Source of the DNA: Neurospora crassa OR74A | Taxonomy: Eukaryota; Ascomycota; Sordariomycetes; Sordariales; Sordariaceae | Length of the DNA: 64,000 bases | Assembly (NCBI RefSeq): GCF_000182925.2 | Contig: NC_026505.1 | Location: 1,674,001 to 1,738,000, forward strand | Reading direction: 5' to 3' | Notes under the pieces: model-generated | What the model was told of the DNA's origin: nothing | What the model saw: the letters and a program-made list of their open reading frames with translations, nothing else | Databases searched by the model: none | Program-made: the position numbers and the translations under genes | In this document: one piece after another, positions 11,426 to 23,560 of the stretch | Layout of the letters: each line of letters begins with the position of its first letter | Position numbering within the stretch: the first letter of the stretch is position 1

Positions 11426-14400
11426 GCCAGGCCATCAAACCCATGCTGTCGTGGCAGATTGTCATTAGAAGAAGCCCTCTCAATCCTGTTGTTACGCTCT
11501 TTGTAATATTTTGTTCAGCTTCAGCCATGTTGATTGATCCCCAGCCATCGCCACATTCGGAAGTTTAGGTCCCAACATGGTTGTTGATTGGAAAGTGAGA
11601 TCTGGATCTACCTGAAAATGGTGGATTGGGTTCTGGACTTTACCGAATGGTACATTGAGCTCAGAGCGGGGTTATTCTTTGTTACCAGTTCCCAACAAGT
11701 AGTAGGGAATGACGCAAGCTTGGGCTTCTGTCGATTACACTGCAGATTGTCATGGAAGGAGTTCCAGTTAAGGCCTGGACTGCGAAAGGTAGCGTAGCGT
11801 ATGTAGTATGTATAGCGAGGGGATGATTTACGCTGCGATGCTTGAGATTAGTGTCAGATTCTCTCCGACATCTCTCAAAATGGCAAGGAGTGACGTTAAC
11901 GGTTCTATAGCATTTCCCAACTTCTCGGTGAGTGGAAGTTGAAGAAGAAAGAAGCGTGTGGGAGGGTAATAATGGTAGGGTAGCAACGCATCTGTTGATC
12001 CCTCACAACGAAAGCAATATTTGCAATGCGCTGGTACACTAATGCATAAATGTTTTTGATCGGGACACACTACCACTGCCAATCTGCGATTGAACGATCC
12101 ATTGTGATGCGCGCATCTTGGCCTTGATATCATTTCCATTCAGTTGATAAGGGAGCCGTTCTAGCGGCGTTGTTCTTGTTGTTTTTGTTGATGTTCTTGT
12201 GATGCTAAGTCTTGGGTTCGCTCTGACATTTCCCAACCGGTCGCGGACTGTTGAGATTTGAGAAAGAAGATGATGCCGTTGACATGTGGGCGGACAAGGT
12301 GGAATTGCATCGATCAAGGTGCTTATTATTACCCTATGAATGAATCCAGAAAAATCTTTGACGATTGCCGGCTGCGAAACAAAACATAGAGACACTTTCC
12401 GCGACTACTAGGGCGAGGGTTCCTTCCGGGTCAATACCTAGGTACCTAGGTACCGAAGTGCGATGCGGCCGCAGAAAGTGACCTACCGGGGCCGGGGGGC
12501 CGAGGGCCGATTGGCTTCTCAGGTTTCAGTCCACGGTCGTTTCTTTTCTTGTTTTTCCCTTTTTCCCCTACTACCCAAAGACCATCCCTTCTTTCAACTG
12601 ATGTACGTCAGGGTAGAGGTAGGTGGTATTCGACCCTTACCAAGCATGGGGTATTACCTGCATCACCCAGGAATCTGGTCACCACTTCTTAATATGCTTT
12701 GATCCCATTACCGTTCTCTATCGTGTTTTGGCTAGACTGATACCTTTCCTGCATATCATACCATGCGTGTCTCAAAAACAATTCTCCGTAGCGTGGTTTC
12801 GTGTCATGTATTACTTATAGGCTTATTAAGGTAGATAGATATATATCTCAGATACCGGCCCATGAGGCGGAATCCTACCTTTGTTTGCAAAAAAGTTCGG
12901 TTGGGATGGGCGGCTAAGTGGCGTAGGCGCGGTACTTACCTCGTAGGTGCCGAAGTGGGCGTGGCGCAAGCGGCCTACCGGGGGAGTGACGGAGATGGGT
13001 TCGGGAGCAAGGGCTTGGTATCGCGTCAGCGGAGGAGATAAGAATAAGGAATTAAGGATATCTTTACGTGTTAATTAGAGACCGTACCTTTGCTTCGGTA
13101 ACGGAATTAGTCCAAAGAAAACATCTGGCAAAGTAAAGGGACAGACTGAGATGAACAAGAAGTGCTTCTTTGGACGGTATGTGACCAGAAATATTGACAA
13201 CTGAAGGTGTTCCAAAAAAAATCGTTCATGTACCACTTCTCATGCCCTGTGACTGTATGAATGTAGATACCAGAAATATTACTCATCGAATACATCGCGA
13301 CTCGCAAAGTGAACGTAATTCAAAGAGCCATAAGATCCAACACATCTCGTATCATCCATCCTCACTGTAGTGGAACAGCCGCGGCCCCTTTAAGCGTTGT
13401 TACTTACAATTTCACTTCGAGACCCCCCCAAATGCCAGCATTTCAGCCCTAATCACTATAAGCTAGAACTTCCCTTGGCATGGGTAGGTTGGGATGCTTC
13501 CCGTATCAGCACAACCGCCTAATATCTCGGGTGCCGTAGATCAAATTACCCGACTGGATGTGGCGCTAAGGTTAGTCCACGGCGTGACTAGTGACCAAAG
13601 ATAGGTACGTAGCTGGACGAAGACAGGGCGTATCCTTGACTTTCTCACCGGGTAGTGTTGTTGTTACTATCGCTGCCTTTGACTTCATCTGAAGAAAACT
13701 TGATGATGATGATGGTGATGGTCAGCAAGGGGAAAAGATGAGGGGCGTGAACAGATCGACCTGCTCTTGGAATACCAGACTCATCAAGAGAAGCCAGGCG
13801 AAATTGTAGTGAGACTTCGCGGGATAGCCCCTTTCCGGTGTCACAGAAGCACAAACACAGTGGCTGACAGACACACATATGCCAGTGTGTTCTCTTCTAG
13901 AAGGAATCCCGGGCACTTGGCTACAGGATTGGCACGCAAGCTTGTAGCTATGCGTGCGACGTTGCTCATGTCGAGGGACATCAGGTCCTCAGCATGGCGC
14001 AGTGTTTCAGGAAGAGGCTGAGTTGGGAGAAAGCCTCACAAGTGGTTCTCTGACGTCTAGTGGGGGGGGGTTCGTTGCCTCAGGTATAGTAGACTTGGTC
14101 AATTGAGAGCCAACCCTTTGGTCAGACAACTTTACATCCACCCGCAGGAGGGCGGCGGGCACGTGGGGAAGCCATCCCGAGGTTGATACTTGTAGTCGTG
14201 GATGATTGGAAGAGGTCCTACCCTTGGGTATGGTTCGTACGCCGTTGCAGACAGGTAGGTAGTACTTGGTGATGGGACGCCGGACATTTGGCATGGTGGT
14301 GGTTGGTACACTCGCAATCGTGTTCATCGTGTCACTGCTGACCTGCTTTGCGTGATGCTTGGGATCAATGTTGTAGGACAATGATCAATATGTTGTGTCG

Positions 14401-14924
14401 GCTCGATGTCCAAAAACAAACAGTTGATGAGAGCTCAAAGCTCGCTTGCTAGAGTATGTACTCCCTTGCCAACCCTGAGTAGATATATGTCACCGATGAC
14501 TACAGAAGTTGTATATGTCAAGGTGTCAAACTGTAGAAGTACAGTGCACAGGACTAGTGGGTAGGATTAGAAGATTGTACCTTACAGGCGGCGCCAATTT
14601 ATCAGATAATCTCATAAGAGTGTAGGATGGTGTGCGATAGTAACCCCACTGCGTGGTAAGAAGGCACATGCTGAGGCTTCGTTACTGCTGAGCCTCGACT
14701 TTAGCAACTAGTGGAAGAAAACGACGCGGGAGGAGTAGAAGTAGACGCTAGGAGGATTCTTCTTCCCACCAACGCTTCTACCTCACTGTTTCACAAATAA
14801 ATAGCCATCGTCAGCGGCTCAACTCGGTGTGGACATCCAGCAAAACCCACATCCTCAAGATAACGGCTTGGTTGCCCATGGCGCCACATCTGTCGTCGCA
14901 GCCACCCATCTTCCTCGATCCACC
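7265..14924. other. Long stretch without a supportable gene
   Basis: Only short overlapping frames occur. None shows recognisable motifs, a convincing intron series or codon bias. The 7995-10100 part reads like eroded coding sequence in several frames but matches nothing I recognise. Small palindromes of CTAGGTAC type are scattered, for example near 12438-12453. Confidence 0.4.
11395..11423. repeat. (TC)n microsatellite
   Basis: A pure TC dinucleotide run of about 29 bases. Confidence 0.95.
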
Positions 14925-15272
14925 ATGGATGGAAACCTGCTGGATCAGCTTACTGAGTTGAGGGAGCACGGCCAGGCAGACCGGCTCGCCGCCACAGTTC
15001 GATCAGTAATGTCGTTGGTGCAGAATAGTGGAGGTGGCGGCCACTCGGCGAGAGTTGTAAGGCAAGTAAGAACCATTGCCGCTAACGGTGTGAACTGGGG
15101 GTGGCGCGGCGTGTTGCTAGAGGGAGTGTGGCCAGTGATGGCAGTGGAAAGTAAGCCCTTGAGGATATCTGATTCTCACACTCTGAAGGAAATGTGGTTG
15201 GTGTTGATGTTCGTACAACACAAAACCTCAGGACCGGCCGACCGTACAGCTGAGCCAGGGCCGATAACTTGA
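14925..15272 (+). CDS. Hypothetical small protein, weakly supported
   Basis: A 115-codon frame opens at an ATG in an excellent context (CCACCATGG) and ends about 215 bp before the giant transposon. The product starts MDGNLLDQLTELREHG and has a helical, charged first half, then a Gly-rich turn. I recognise no domain. Nothing in the flanks shows a promoter or introns. It may be a real small gene, the remains of one cut short, or chance. Confidence 0.25.
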   Translation: MDGNLLDQLTELREHGQADRLAATVRSVMSLVQNSGGGGHSARVVRQVRTIAANGVNWGWRGVLLEGVWPVMAVESKPLRISDSHTLKEMWLVLMFVQHKTSGPADRTAEPGPIT

Positions 15273-15486
15273 CCAGTTTCACCACTGTACGAGACTTATA
15301 ACAATGTATCGGGAAGGTACTTCTCATGGGGTTCTGTTGTCAATGGGTATCTCGAGAGCAAGAACTGATTGTACAACTTGTACACAAAGAGCAGTAGCCT
15401 GGAGGTATGGGTTGCTATCATCCAATGTTGTGCTCAGTGCTCCTCGCTCATACTTGCGTAAGTTCACTTGTTCAGTTCCTGCTTTA

Positions 15487-15520
15487 GGCTGCGTTTATTC
15501 TCGTACAGTTGCCGTATAAA
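15487..15520. repeat. Left terminal inverted repeat
   Basis: It starts GGCTGCGTTTATTCTCG and continues through ACAGTTGCCGTATAAA. It pairs with 27826-27859, with 33 of 34 positions matching. TTA precedes it. A second GTTGCCGTATA follows just inside the repeat. Confidence 0.93.
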
Positions 15521-15899
15521 GGAGGTTGCCGTATAGCTTTATATAGCAAAGCTCGGACCACCTTTCATATACGCTGTATAAGTATTTATACCCCCCTTAT
15601 ACGGCCAGTATACGGCGCACCCGCTTATTCTAGCATTTGCAGTACAGGGTTTATTAATATTGCGATACTATATATAGTATTAATACCTTTTATACTTCGG
15701 TTTCTAATTCGGAAGGCGCAGTATCGATATAAGGTAATAGGAGTAGGGATTACTATATAATAACGAAGTATAAAGGTAGAAGATTGGCTACTAAATAGAA
15801 AAATATATTATTAATAGTCTTATTTATTATTTTTTTCAATTATATAATAATTAGCTATTAATTATACTAATTATTTTATTTATTAATTTAATTTATTAC
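15521..15899. other. Left subterminal region of the giant element
   Basis: Moderately AT-rich, with repeated GCCGTATA / TATACGGC motifs in both orientations up to about 15615. No gene seen. Such motifs are candidate transposase or Myb-like protein binding sites (inference). Confidence 0.5.
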
Positions 15900-16289
15900 C
15901 CTCCATCTACTATACTACTAAAATATAAAAAAGTATTATTGCTTAGCTCCGCTACCTCTAGTAAGAGGTTTAATAATACTTCTACTCGTTTTACTTTAAA
16001 GTGCTAAGAAGATAAGTAAGGGATTCGGTCCTAGCCTAATAACCCCGCTGCCTCCTAGAGTAAATTTATTAAAAAGGGTTTTATTAAAAAATCGATTATT
16101 ATTACCCAACTACTATCCTCCCCCTCTAATAATACTAGTACTAATAAGCCCCGTTGCTTAGAAACCTCCTAGGTAATGCTTAGTTGTTTAGTTAATAATT
16201 AGATTCTAGATTTCGGGTCCTTTAAGGAGGATTAGGATAAAGATAACCAGAACGATAATAACGAAGATTATAATGAGGACGATGACTAG

Positions 16290-16400
16290 GATAACGATTA
16301 GGACGATAATAACGAAAACTATAGTGAAAATAACGATTAAGATAACAATTAAAATAACGATTAGGATAACGATTAGGATAACGACTAAGATAATAATTAG
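16290..16400 (+). repeat. 12-bp GATAACGATTAG-type tandem repeat in ORF1 relic
   Basis: Multiple imperfect copies of a GATAACGATTAG-like unit encode an Asp-Asn-Asp-stop pattern that was probably Asp-Asn-Asp-Gln before RIP. Confidence 0.75.
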
Positions 16401-16489
16401 AATAAATTTAATAGGGAGGAATAAAAGAAATTAGATAACCCCGAAGTAGCTACCGAAGAAACTATTAAAATTGCTGCTAAGGCGGCTAA

Positions 16490-16650
16490 AAAGGCTATAA
16501 TACTAAATTCTAAAACGAAGAAGGCTGGGAAAGCTATAATATTAAACTCTAAAACGAAGAAGGCTAGGAAAATTATAGTACTAAACCCTAAAACGAAGAA
16601 GGGGAAGGCTATAATATTAAACCCTAAGACGAAGAAGGTCGGGAAGGGAA
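16490..16650 (+). repeat. Lysine-rich tandem repeat in ORF1 relic
   Basis: About four imperfect in-frame copies of a 45-54 bp unit encode a peptide resembling KAIILNSKTKKAG. The copies stay in frame, so they belong to the former coding sequence. Confidence 0.8.
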
Positions 16651-17630
16651 GTTATAAACCTTAGGCCGTTGCCCCCCCGGAAGTTAAACTCTTTACTTTC
16701 GAATAACTCTATAATATTAATAACCTTAATAAAAATAGTATATACTCCCGGGAAGCGTTCGAGTATATTTTTAAAGAGCTTCTAAAGAAGTATAGTTATA
16801 ATTCGATAGAGGAGTAGGAACTTTATAACTATATTAAGGTAAGGAAGCTAATTAAGGCTATTAAGTAGTAGTTTAAATACTAGGAGTAGCTAAGTAAAAT
16901 AATAGGGATAGGTCTCTAGTATAATAATAAAAAGTATATATACGAAGCGGAGGACTAAATAAAATTTATTAAAGTTAGTACCCTATTCCTTATCTTATTT
17001 ATTATTATAGATAATAATAATTAATTGTAAAATATAGTACAATTCCTATTTTAAGTAATTTAAGAATAAGACTATATTTAATTGTAAATTATGCGAGAGG
17101 TTCTAGGGTGCGGTTACTACTACTACCGGTAACGAGGTAGTAAGTATTAAAATACTTATTAAAGATAAAGAGAAAGTAGATTATAATAATTAACCGAAGA
17201 AGATACCCCGCGGGTAGGCTATTTCCGCTATAGATTATATAGCGGATAGTATTGAGGTGAATACTAATATTTAAAGAGAAGTATCTTAAATAAAGATCAA
17301 CTTTCTAGAAAAGATAGGCGATATACTAAAGCTATGCGCCTAAATAATTATAGTAGTAACCCTAGTAGTAATATTAAGCTTACTTTAAATAAACGAAGAA
17401 TACGTTTAGTAGGCTATAGAAATCCTTACCGACGAGTTCTATCATCCGGATAAATAAGTTTTAATATTATATTTTATTAAGAAGTAGGATAACCCTATAT
17501 TAGCGAGGAGGTTTGTATTAATAATTAAAGTTATATATAAAATGTATATTAATGTTGAAGTTAAGAAGGTAGAGAAGGAGGGGAGTTGGGTATATTATGT
17601 AATTAAGTTTTTAATTTAAAATGAAATATT

Positions 17631-18399
17631 TATATAAGACGATAATAATAATTCTATTATTATAAATAGTAATATACGTATATACTAATATCTCCCTAAT
17701 AATTATAAAGATAAGGAAAAGGAGGAGGATTATATTACCTAGTTTCTAGATATTTAATTCTCCGCGGAAGTATTTTATTAAATATCTATTCCCGGTTAGG
17801 AGTAGTTCGTTTTTTAATTAGGTTGTATAGTTTTTAATTACAGAAGGGAAGTTCTAATAATTTTAAAAATTCGTCCCTAAGGTAAATTGCGGAGTATAGG
17901 AATTAAGAATATAAGGTTACGCTTATTATTTTAATTTTATAATTATCCCTAAGTATTAGTAATTACTATAGCCGCGGTTAATCGAACTAAGGATTTAAAT
18001 TTATTAATAATATAAGACCTTAATAGATATATTAAAAAAGGATTAATAACGGTATTGGTATTAGTATTGCAATTGTATTATTATTACTATTTTTATAATT
18101 AAATTGAATAAATATAGTATATAATATACTAATTGGGGTAGAGGTATATAATTAGCTTATTAGAAGATAGGACTAGTACCGTTTATTACTAAATATATTT
18201 CACGCTTATTATTAATTATTATTAAACATCCTATAGAAAAATATAAGAATATTCTTACTAATTAATAATTAATAGAATTGTAATTAATATAGTAATATTA
18301 AAATTACTATATTAAAATTGGGGTACAAAAGGGTAACTAAGAGGGAGAAATTCTAAAAACGACTAAATTAAAATTAATAAAAATTAAATCAATTTTAAA
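17631..18399. other. AT-rich decayed interior of the giant element
   Basis: Strongly AT-rich with stops in every frame. I can follow no reading frame with confidence. Confidence 0.5.
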
Positions 18400-19200
18400 T
18401 TCTAATTTCTACACTTAAACCTAAAGCCCAACTAATTGTACGCGTACTAGCTATTTATTAACTTATTCTACCTTATCGAGCCTTCTCCGTTAGTTAAATA
18501 GATTCTTTAAAACTAGATATATAGACTAATATATAGGTAAATACGGGAAGGCTACTAAAGCTAGTATAAAAAAAAAATTATAGTAGTTTTATAATAACAA
18601 AGATATTTATACGCTTTATTAAAACGGCAATTTTACCCGTCTAGGTATAGCGTACAATATACCCTTCCCCTGCAGGGGCAATATATTTAATAGCCTAACG
18701 TACGTACTAACCTTCTAAAATCCTATTCGCTACCCTTATAACCTCTCCTCCTCTTAATAATTCTAGTTTATTTATTCGTATTTTACTTCTTTACCTTCAA
18801 TTAACCTTATTTTATAAATAATAATTTAAAATTAGTCTATTTCCAACGACTTAAAACCGAAACCTTATTCTTAATTTCGAAATTACTAAATAGATCAAAA
18901 CCATCGACCCTACCTTCTTTAATTACTAAACTAATAAAGCGAGGCTATTATAAGCCTAAACTATTAAAGTAAATTTATTTTATTACTAAAGCGTAGTAAA
19001 TTAAAGAGCTCTAATTACCCTTCTCTAGCTTTAATTACATTTCAATTTACTATTACGCTTTCTATTAATTTAATTTAAGCGAATTTACCTTTATTAAAAC
19101 TAAGATTAATACTATTGTAGGCTAAAAGGGTACGTTAATTACCTATTCTTCTATTTATTTTATTTTATTTACTAACTCTATAACTTAACTTCTCCTTTTG
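18400..19200 (+). pseudogene. Unidentified RIP-decayed reading frame inside the giant element
   Basis: From about 18430 a single plus-strand frame stays coding-like, with stops almost only TAA/TAG at expected Gln positions. It includes RFFKTRYIDQYIGKYGKATK and, a little later, GNFTRLGIAYNIPFPC. I recognise no family. It may be a third gene of the Harbinger element, a captured host gene, or part of another nested repeat. Beyond about 19200 the sequence runs into low-complexity pyrimidine tracts and a gap. Confidence 0.45.
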
Positions 19201-20017
19201 TAATAATAATAATAAAACGTAAAATTTAAATTAGCGAACCGCTAATATCCTATAATAATAAATTAATATTTACGTCGGTAGAGCTATTAATTTAAGCGGA
19301 GGGCCGGCGAAGTTACTTTAACTTTTCTTTACTTTCGGATATATAAGTAAATATTATTCTTACTCCTATAGTTATTATCCTTAATATCTTTAATATCCTT
19401 ATCATTTTTATTATCCTTATTATCCTTATTATTATTATTCCTATTCCTATTCCTATTCCCTTTCCCTTTCCNNNNNNNNNNNNNNNNNNNNNNNNNNNNN
19501 NNNNNNNNNNNNNNNNNNNNNNNNNNNNNNNNNNNNNNNNNNNNNNNNNNNNNNNNNNNNNNNNNNNNNNNTCATTTTCATTTATTTTTCGTCTTATTCT
19601 CCTTTATATTTCCATTCCTTCTCAACCTATTTTTATCCCATTCCTTCTACTTTTTTCTACCTATTTTACTACTTAAATTCTCCATTAACAATAATAGAAA
19701 GAATAATAACGTCCAATTTAATCTTCTAAATCCAATTCTCGCTCTATTCCTCCGAGGGATTGCGCTCTATTATTCAATACTATTAGAACCTTGCGGACGA
19801 CCTCTATATAGAAACTAAAAATTACTAAAAAATACTAAGAACCTAATAAGTAAAATAATACCGCTAATAACCCTTAAACTACAATAACCAACCAAGCTTA
19901 AAAACCAAACTAATACCGCTAATAACAATTTAAGAACTAAATTAATAAACTAATAATACCTAAACCTTAATACCCAAACTAACCTAATAGCCTAAAAACC
20001 AAACTAATAAACCAACT
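19201..20017. other. Low-complexity AT-rich stretch with assembly gap
   Basis: Contains (TTATCC)n/(CCTATT)n-like pyrimidine tracts leading into the 100-N gap at 19472-19571, then AT-rich decayed sequence. No gene followed. Confidence 0.5.
19472..19571. other. Assembly gap, 100 N
   Basis: Exactly 100 N, a placeholder size, so the true length is unknown. The gap follows a simple pyrimidine repeat. Confidence 1.
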
Positions 20018-20290
20018 AATATCTATTCTCTAAAATTATATAATAAAAATTATTACTAAAACGTAGGCTACAAATACTATAAATTTTTAATAAACTAATA
20101 AATTAATTAATATCTACTCTCTAAGATTATATAATAAAGATCGTTGCCGAAATATAAATTGTAAGTACTGTAAATTTTTAATAAATTAATAAACTAACTA
20201 ATATTTACTCTCTAAAATCATATAATAAAGATCGTTGCCGAAATATAAATTATAAGTACCGTAAATTTTTAATAAACCTTTCAAACTTCA
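20018..20290. repeat. 91-bp tandem repeat, three copies
   Basis: Three consecutive copies begin at about 20018, 20109 and 20200, each containing TACTCTCTAARATYATATAA and a later GTAAATTTTTAATAAA. They differ mainly by transitions. Confidence 0.8.
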
Positions 20291-20987
20291 TTATTTCTTT
20301 AATTATATAAATTATTATTACTAAGAAAGCAAACTATCGATTTAAAGAATATTAATACTACTATAAGTAACAGATATCAACGAACGAAATACCAGCGAAG
20401 AAGAATCCTAATAAAATATTAACCAAAAAAGCTACCCCGCGTAAACGTTTAACTATTAAATAAAAGACCGAACTAGCTATTAGGCCGTACGCCTAATATA
20501 GTAATTTAAAGGAATATAATTTTATATTATTAAAGTAAATTTATTATTAATTATTTATTTCTACCCTCTTAATTATATCCCCCTCCTAGTCGTACCCCCT
20601 TCTTCTACCCCCTAAGTTATACCTCTAAATTATAAATTATATATAAAACCTAAACTATTAGAAGGTACTAATACCGTATTAATCCTACTATTTACAAGTA
20701 AATAAGTAATAATCCGAATTAAAGTAAGTAAATAAGCGTAATACTATATACTATAAACCTAAAGCTTCCCCTTCTATCTTTTTTTCCCTTTTTCTTTTCT
20801 TTTCCCTATAATTAATATAGTTATTAGTTTAAAGTAAGACTTTAATCTAATAGAAGGGTAAATTAGTACTATATCCTCTAACCTACTACTTATAAGTAAA
20901 TAAAATATATTATAAATAGAGGTAGGTAAATAGTACGTTCCCTATTTAGTTATAGGGAGAAAAAAGAAGAAAGGAAAGAAGTAAGAG
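20291..20987. other. Decayed AT-rich sequence of the giant element
   Basis: Fragments of coding-like sequence occur near 20370-20510 but cannot be assigned. Pyrimidine- and purine-rich tracts near 20760-20815 and 20950-20985 are partly complementary. Confidence 0.4.
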
Positions 20988-21105
20988 TTATACTACTATT
21001 CGATCTACCTATAACTAAATTACTATACTATCCCTCAACTTTACTATCCGGTTTCTATTCCTATAAGTAAGTTTATTATATTAGAAATTATTTAGGTTAA
21101 ATATA
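20988..21105 (-). pseudogene. C-terminal piece of the Harbinger transposase, beyond the retrotransposon
   Basis: On the minus strand this continues the transposase frame that stops being readable at 26206. Joining the sequence up to 26201 (which includes one CTACT target copy) to 21105 keeps the frame. It yields a basic tail containing RNRNRIVKLRDSI and ends at a TAA (20990-20988). A closing segment resembling R-D-x-I-A-x-Q is common at the end of fungal Harbinger-type transposases. Confidence 0.7.
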
Positions 21106-21110
21106 AATAG
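21106..21110. repeat. Left target-site duplication of the nested retrotransposon
   Basis: AATAG here matches AGTAG at 26201-26205, with one G-to-A transition. The duplication lies inside the transposase frame. Confidence 0.65.
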
Positions 21111-21125
21111 TATTAGGAGGCTAAG
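21111..21125 (+). repeat. 5' LTR, first 15 bases only (cut by gap)
   Basis: TATTAGGAGGCTAAG matches the first 14 bases of the right LTR. The remainder lies in or beyond the gap at 21126-21225. The sequence after that gap does not match the rest of the right LTR, so more than 100 bases are probably missing. Confidence 0.7.
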
Positions 21126-21225
21126 NNNNNNNNNNNNNNNNNNNNNNNNNNNNNNNNNNNNNNNNNNNNNNNNNNNNNNNNNNNNNNNNNNNNNNNNNNN
21201 NNNNNNNNNNNNNNNNNNNNNNNNN
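21126..21225. other. Assembly gap, 100 N
   Basis: A placeholder gap inside the 5' LTR. LTRs are a usual cause of assembly breaks. Confidence 1.
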
Positions 21226-22369
21226 AATTTTCCCTGTCGCTCCCCTACCGCTTTCTAAATAAACCCTAATTTTATTTATTCCCTTTATTATTAGAAAGGT
21301 TATACGTATAGTTAATATACTTAATTGAAATTACTGAATACTTACTATAAATATAATATAACGGGCTATTTCGTAATAGCGTACCCGAACCGAATTTATT
21401 ATAATTACAATTAAATTGGCTATTTAATACGGAATTACTCTATCCCTATAGGTACCCCCTTATATAGAGCGAATATTAAACCGATTGTAATTAAAGCGGC
21501 GGCTATAACCGCCTAGGATAATGTAAGTAAATTATAAATATATTTAGAAATAAAGTTATTAATAAGGATTTATAGAGATTAGTAGAATATACGAAGGTTA
21601 ATAAATTTAGGTATAAAATTAAACCTAATTAATAGGCATCTATTCCTATTGGATATAAAAATTAATCTAGTACCTTATCGTTTTATTAATTTCTCCCTTC
21701 GGTTTATTCCTATATATAGTATAACTACCTATCTTATTAAAATATATAATTCCTATAGTACTAAACGGACGAAGTAAATTACTTTTACTATAATTAAATC
21801 CCCGGCTATAGAAATTATCTTCAATTACCCCTAGTTTTATAAATAGAATTCTAATATTAATTAGTAGTAATAGTCGTTTTAATTTCGTATTGAAGCCGGC
21901 GATCTTATATTAAATATAGTACCGGCGAAGGAAGTATACAATATTGTAGCCGTCCTAGTAAAGCTTCGGTAGAATTTAATTCTACTATTAGACCTTCGGG
22001 AAATAATAAGGGTAGAAGAGGATTTCCGCCCTCCCGCATATACGAATATCCTATTTAAAATCCCCTTTTCTTTAGCGTTAAAGTTCGTAGCCCTACCCGT
22101 TATAATAGAATTAACCGAATCGCCTTTAATCCTTATCCCCCCAGTAAAGGTTTTTCGAATAGTATTTAATAATATTTACTCTACCCTAGTACCCCCTATA
22201 GAACTAGTATTATTATAACCCTTAGAATTACTAAAGGAAATAGAAGGCGAATTTACTGTCTTTAAACCGATTATTCCGCCGGAATACAAAAAATTCCAAT
22301 TAATATTCGAAACTTCAATTATACCCCTACCCTAATATAACCGGCTAGAGCATTGTATTAATTTAATTA

Positions 22370-22953
22370 AAGGGGAATCGGCGCTTTAAGGACTAATTTA
22401 TATATTAAATATTAAAGAGTTAAAAGTATTATGCGAGTAGCTAGTAGAAGTACTCTAAAAAGGATAGATTTATTCCTTTATTAACTTAGCGGACGCCTCT
22501 ATTATCTTTATTTTAAAAAAGAATAGAAAGTTAAAGCTCTATATTAATTTTAAAGTGTTAAATAAAGTTACGAAGAAGAATCGGACGGCGTTACCCTTTA
22601 TTTAGGAGATTTTCGATTAGTTATTGTTAATTAAAGTTTTTATAAAATTAGATTTAAAGGACGTATACTATAGGATTTGGATTCGAGAGGGAGATGAAAA
22701 GAAGATAACGTTTCGCACGAAGTACAGGCACTATAAATTCTTAATTATACTAATAAAATTAATGAACGTACCAGCAATATTTTAAGCGTATATTAATAAT
22801 ATATTAGTGGGGCTAATAAATACAATATATATTACTTATTTTAATAATATTTTAATTTATAATAAAAATAAAGAAGATTATATTAATTATATTAAAGAAG
22901 TCCTTTAATAGTTATAAGATTATAACCTCTATATAAACTTAAGTAAATATGAA
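22370..22953 (+). pseudogene. Reverse transcriptase relic, Ty3/gypsy type
   Basis: One plus-strand frame carries the gypsy RT pattern with RIP stops. Readable blocks include KLDLKDVYYRIWIREGDEKK (the usual K-L-D-L-x-x-A-Y-H-x-I-R block), then TFRTKYRHYKFL, then NVPAIF-AYIN. The catalytic Y-x-D-D box reads YFNN, with both Asp codons now AAT (22843-22848). The frame is truncated by the gap at 22954. Upstream 21226-22369 is likely gag/protease/early pol but shifts frame too often to call. It would have copied element RNA into DNA in cytoplasmic particles; it is certainly inactive. Confidence 0.85.
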
Positions 22954-23053
22954 NNNNNNNNNNNNNNNNNNNNNNNNNNNNNNNNNNNNNNNNNNNNNNN
23001 NNNNNNNNNNNNNNNNNNNNNNNNNNNNNNNNNNNNNNNNNNNNNNNNNNNNN
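22954..23053. other. Assembly gap, 100 N
   Basis: A placeholder gap interrupting the pol relic. Confidence 1.
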
Positions 23054-23218
23054 CCGGACGATGAGAATTCGTAGGTTTTGCGAGAGGATATAAATTGCCC
23101 GGACTTTCTTAAGGAATACGAAGTTAGGGAAATATAATAGCGGCGTACTAGTAGTAGGCCGATTATTAAATTAATAAAAATTAATTAGGTAGAGGAAGGA
23201 GAATAGTGATTATTTAAA

Positions 23219-23560
23219 AATATAAAGTAAAAATGTAAAATATAAATATAAAACGTAAAATATAAAGTAGAAATATAAAATATAAATATAAGATGTAAAA
23301 CGCCAAATAGAGATGTAAAATGTAAATATAAAACGTAAAATATAAAGTAGAAATGTAAAATATAGATATAAAACGTAAAATATAAAGTAGAGATATAAAA
23401 TATAAATATAAAATATAAAATGTAAATATAAAATGTAAATATAAAATGTAAATATAAAATATAGATGTAAACTGTAAAGTAAGGATGTAAAGTAGAAATA
23501 TAGAATAAAGAGGTAAATTAGAAATATAAAATAGAAATATAAGGCGGAAATATAAAGTAA
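23219..23560. repeat. A-rich tandem repeat (ATGTAAAATATAAA-like)
   Basis: Many imperfect copies of short units such as AAATGTAAAATATAAATATA, AAACGTAAAATATAAAGTAG. The 147-codon open frame on the minus strand over this array is a low-complexity artefact (Phe/Tyr/Ile/Leu only). Confidence 0.85.

Larger units (their letters stand above)
15900..17630 (+). pseudogene. RIP-ruined ORF1 of the Harbinger element (possible Myb/SANT-like protein)
   Basis: One frame (codons beginning at multiples of three) stays coding-like from about 15900 to 16965, broken only by TAA/TAG where Gln codons are expected. A shift near 17000-17100, perhaps an intron, leads to a second coding-like stretch to about 17630. 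In order it reads: a polar N-terminus, an acidic tract built on Asp-Asn repeats (about 16240-16400), lysine-rich tandem repeats (16490-16650), then a helical block containing EYIFKELLKKYSYNSIEE and the later FKY-E-LSKIIGIGL. That block vaguely resembles Myb/SANT-like domains, which Harbinger ORF1 proteins usually carry for DNA binding and nuclear import. The family call is tentative; the decayed reading frame is clear. Confidence 0.6.
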
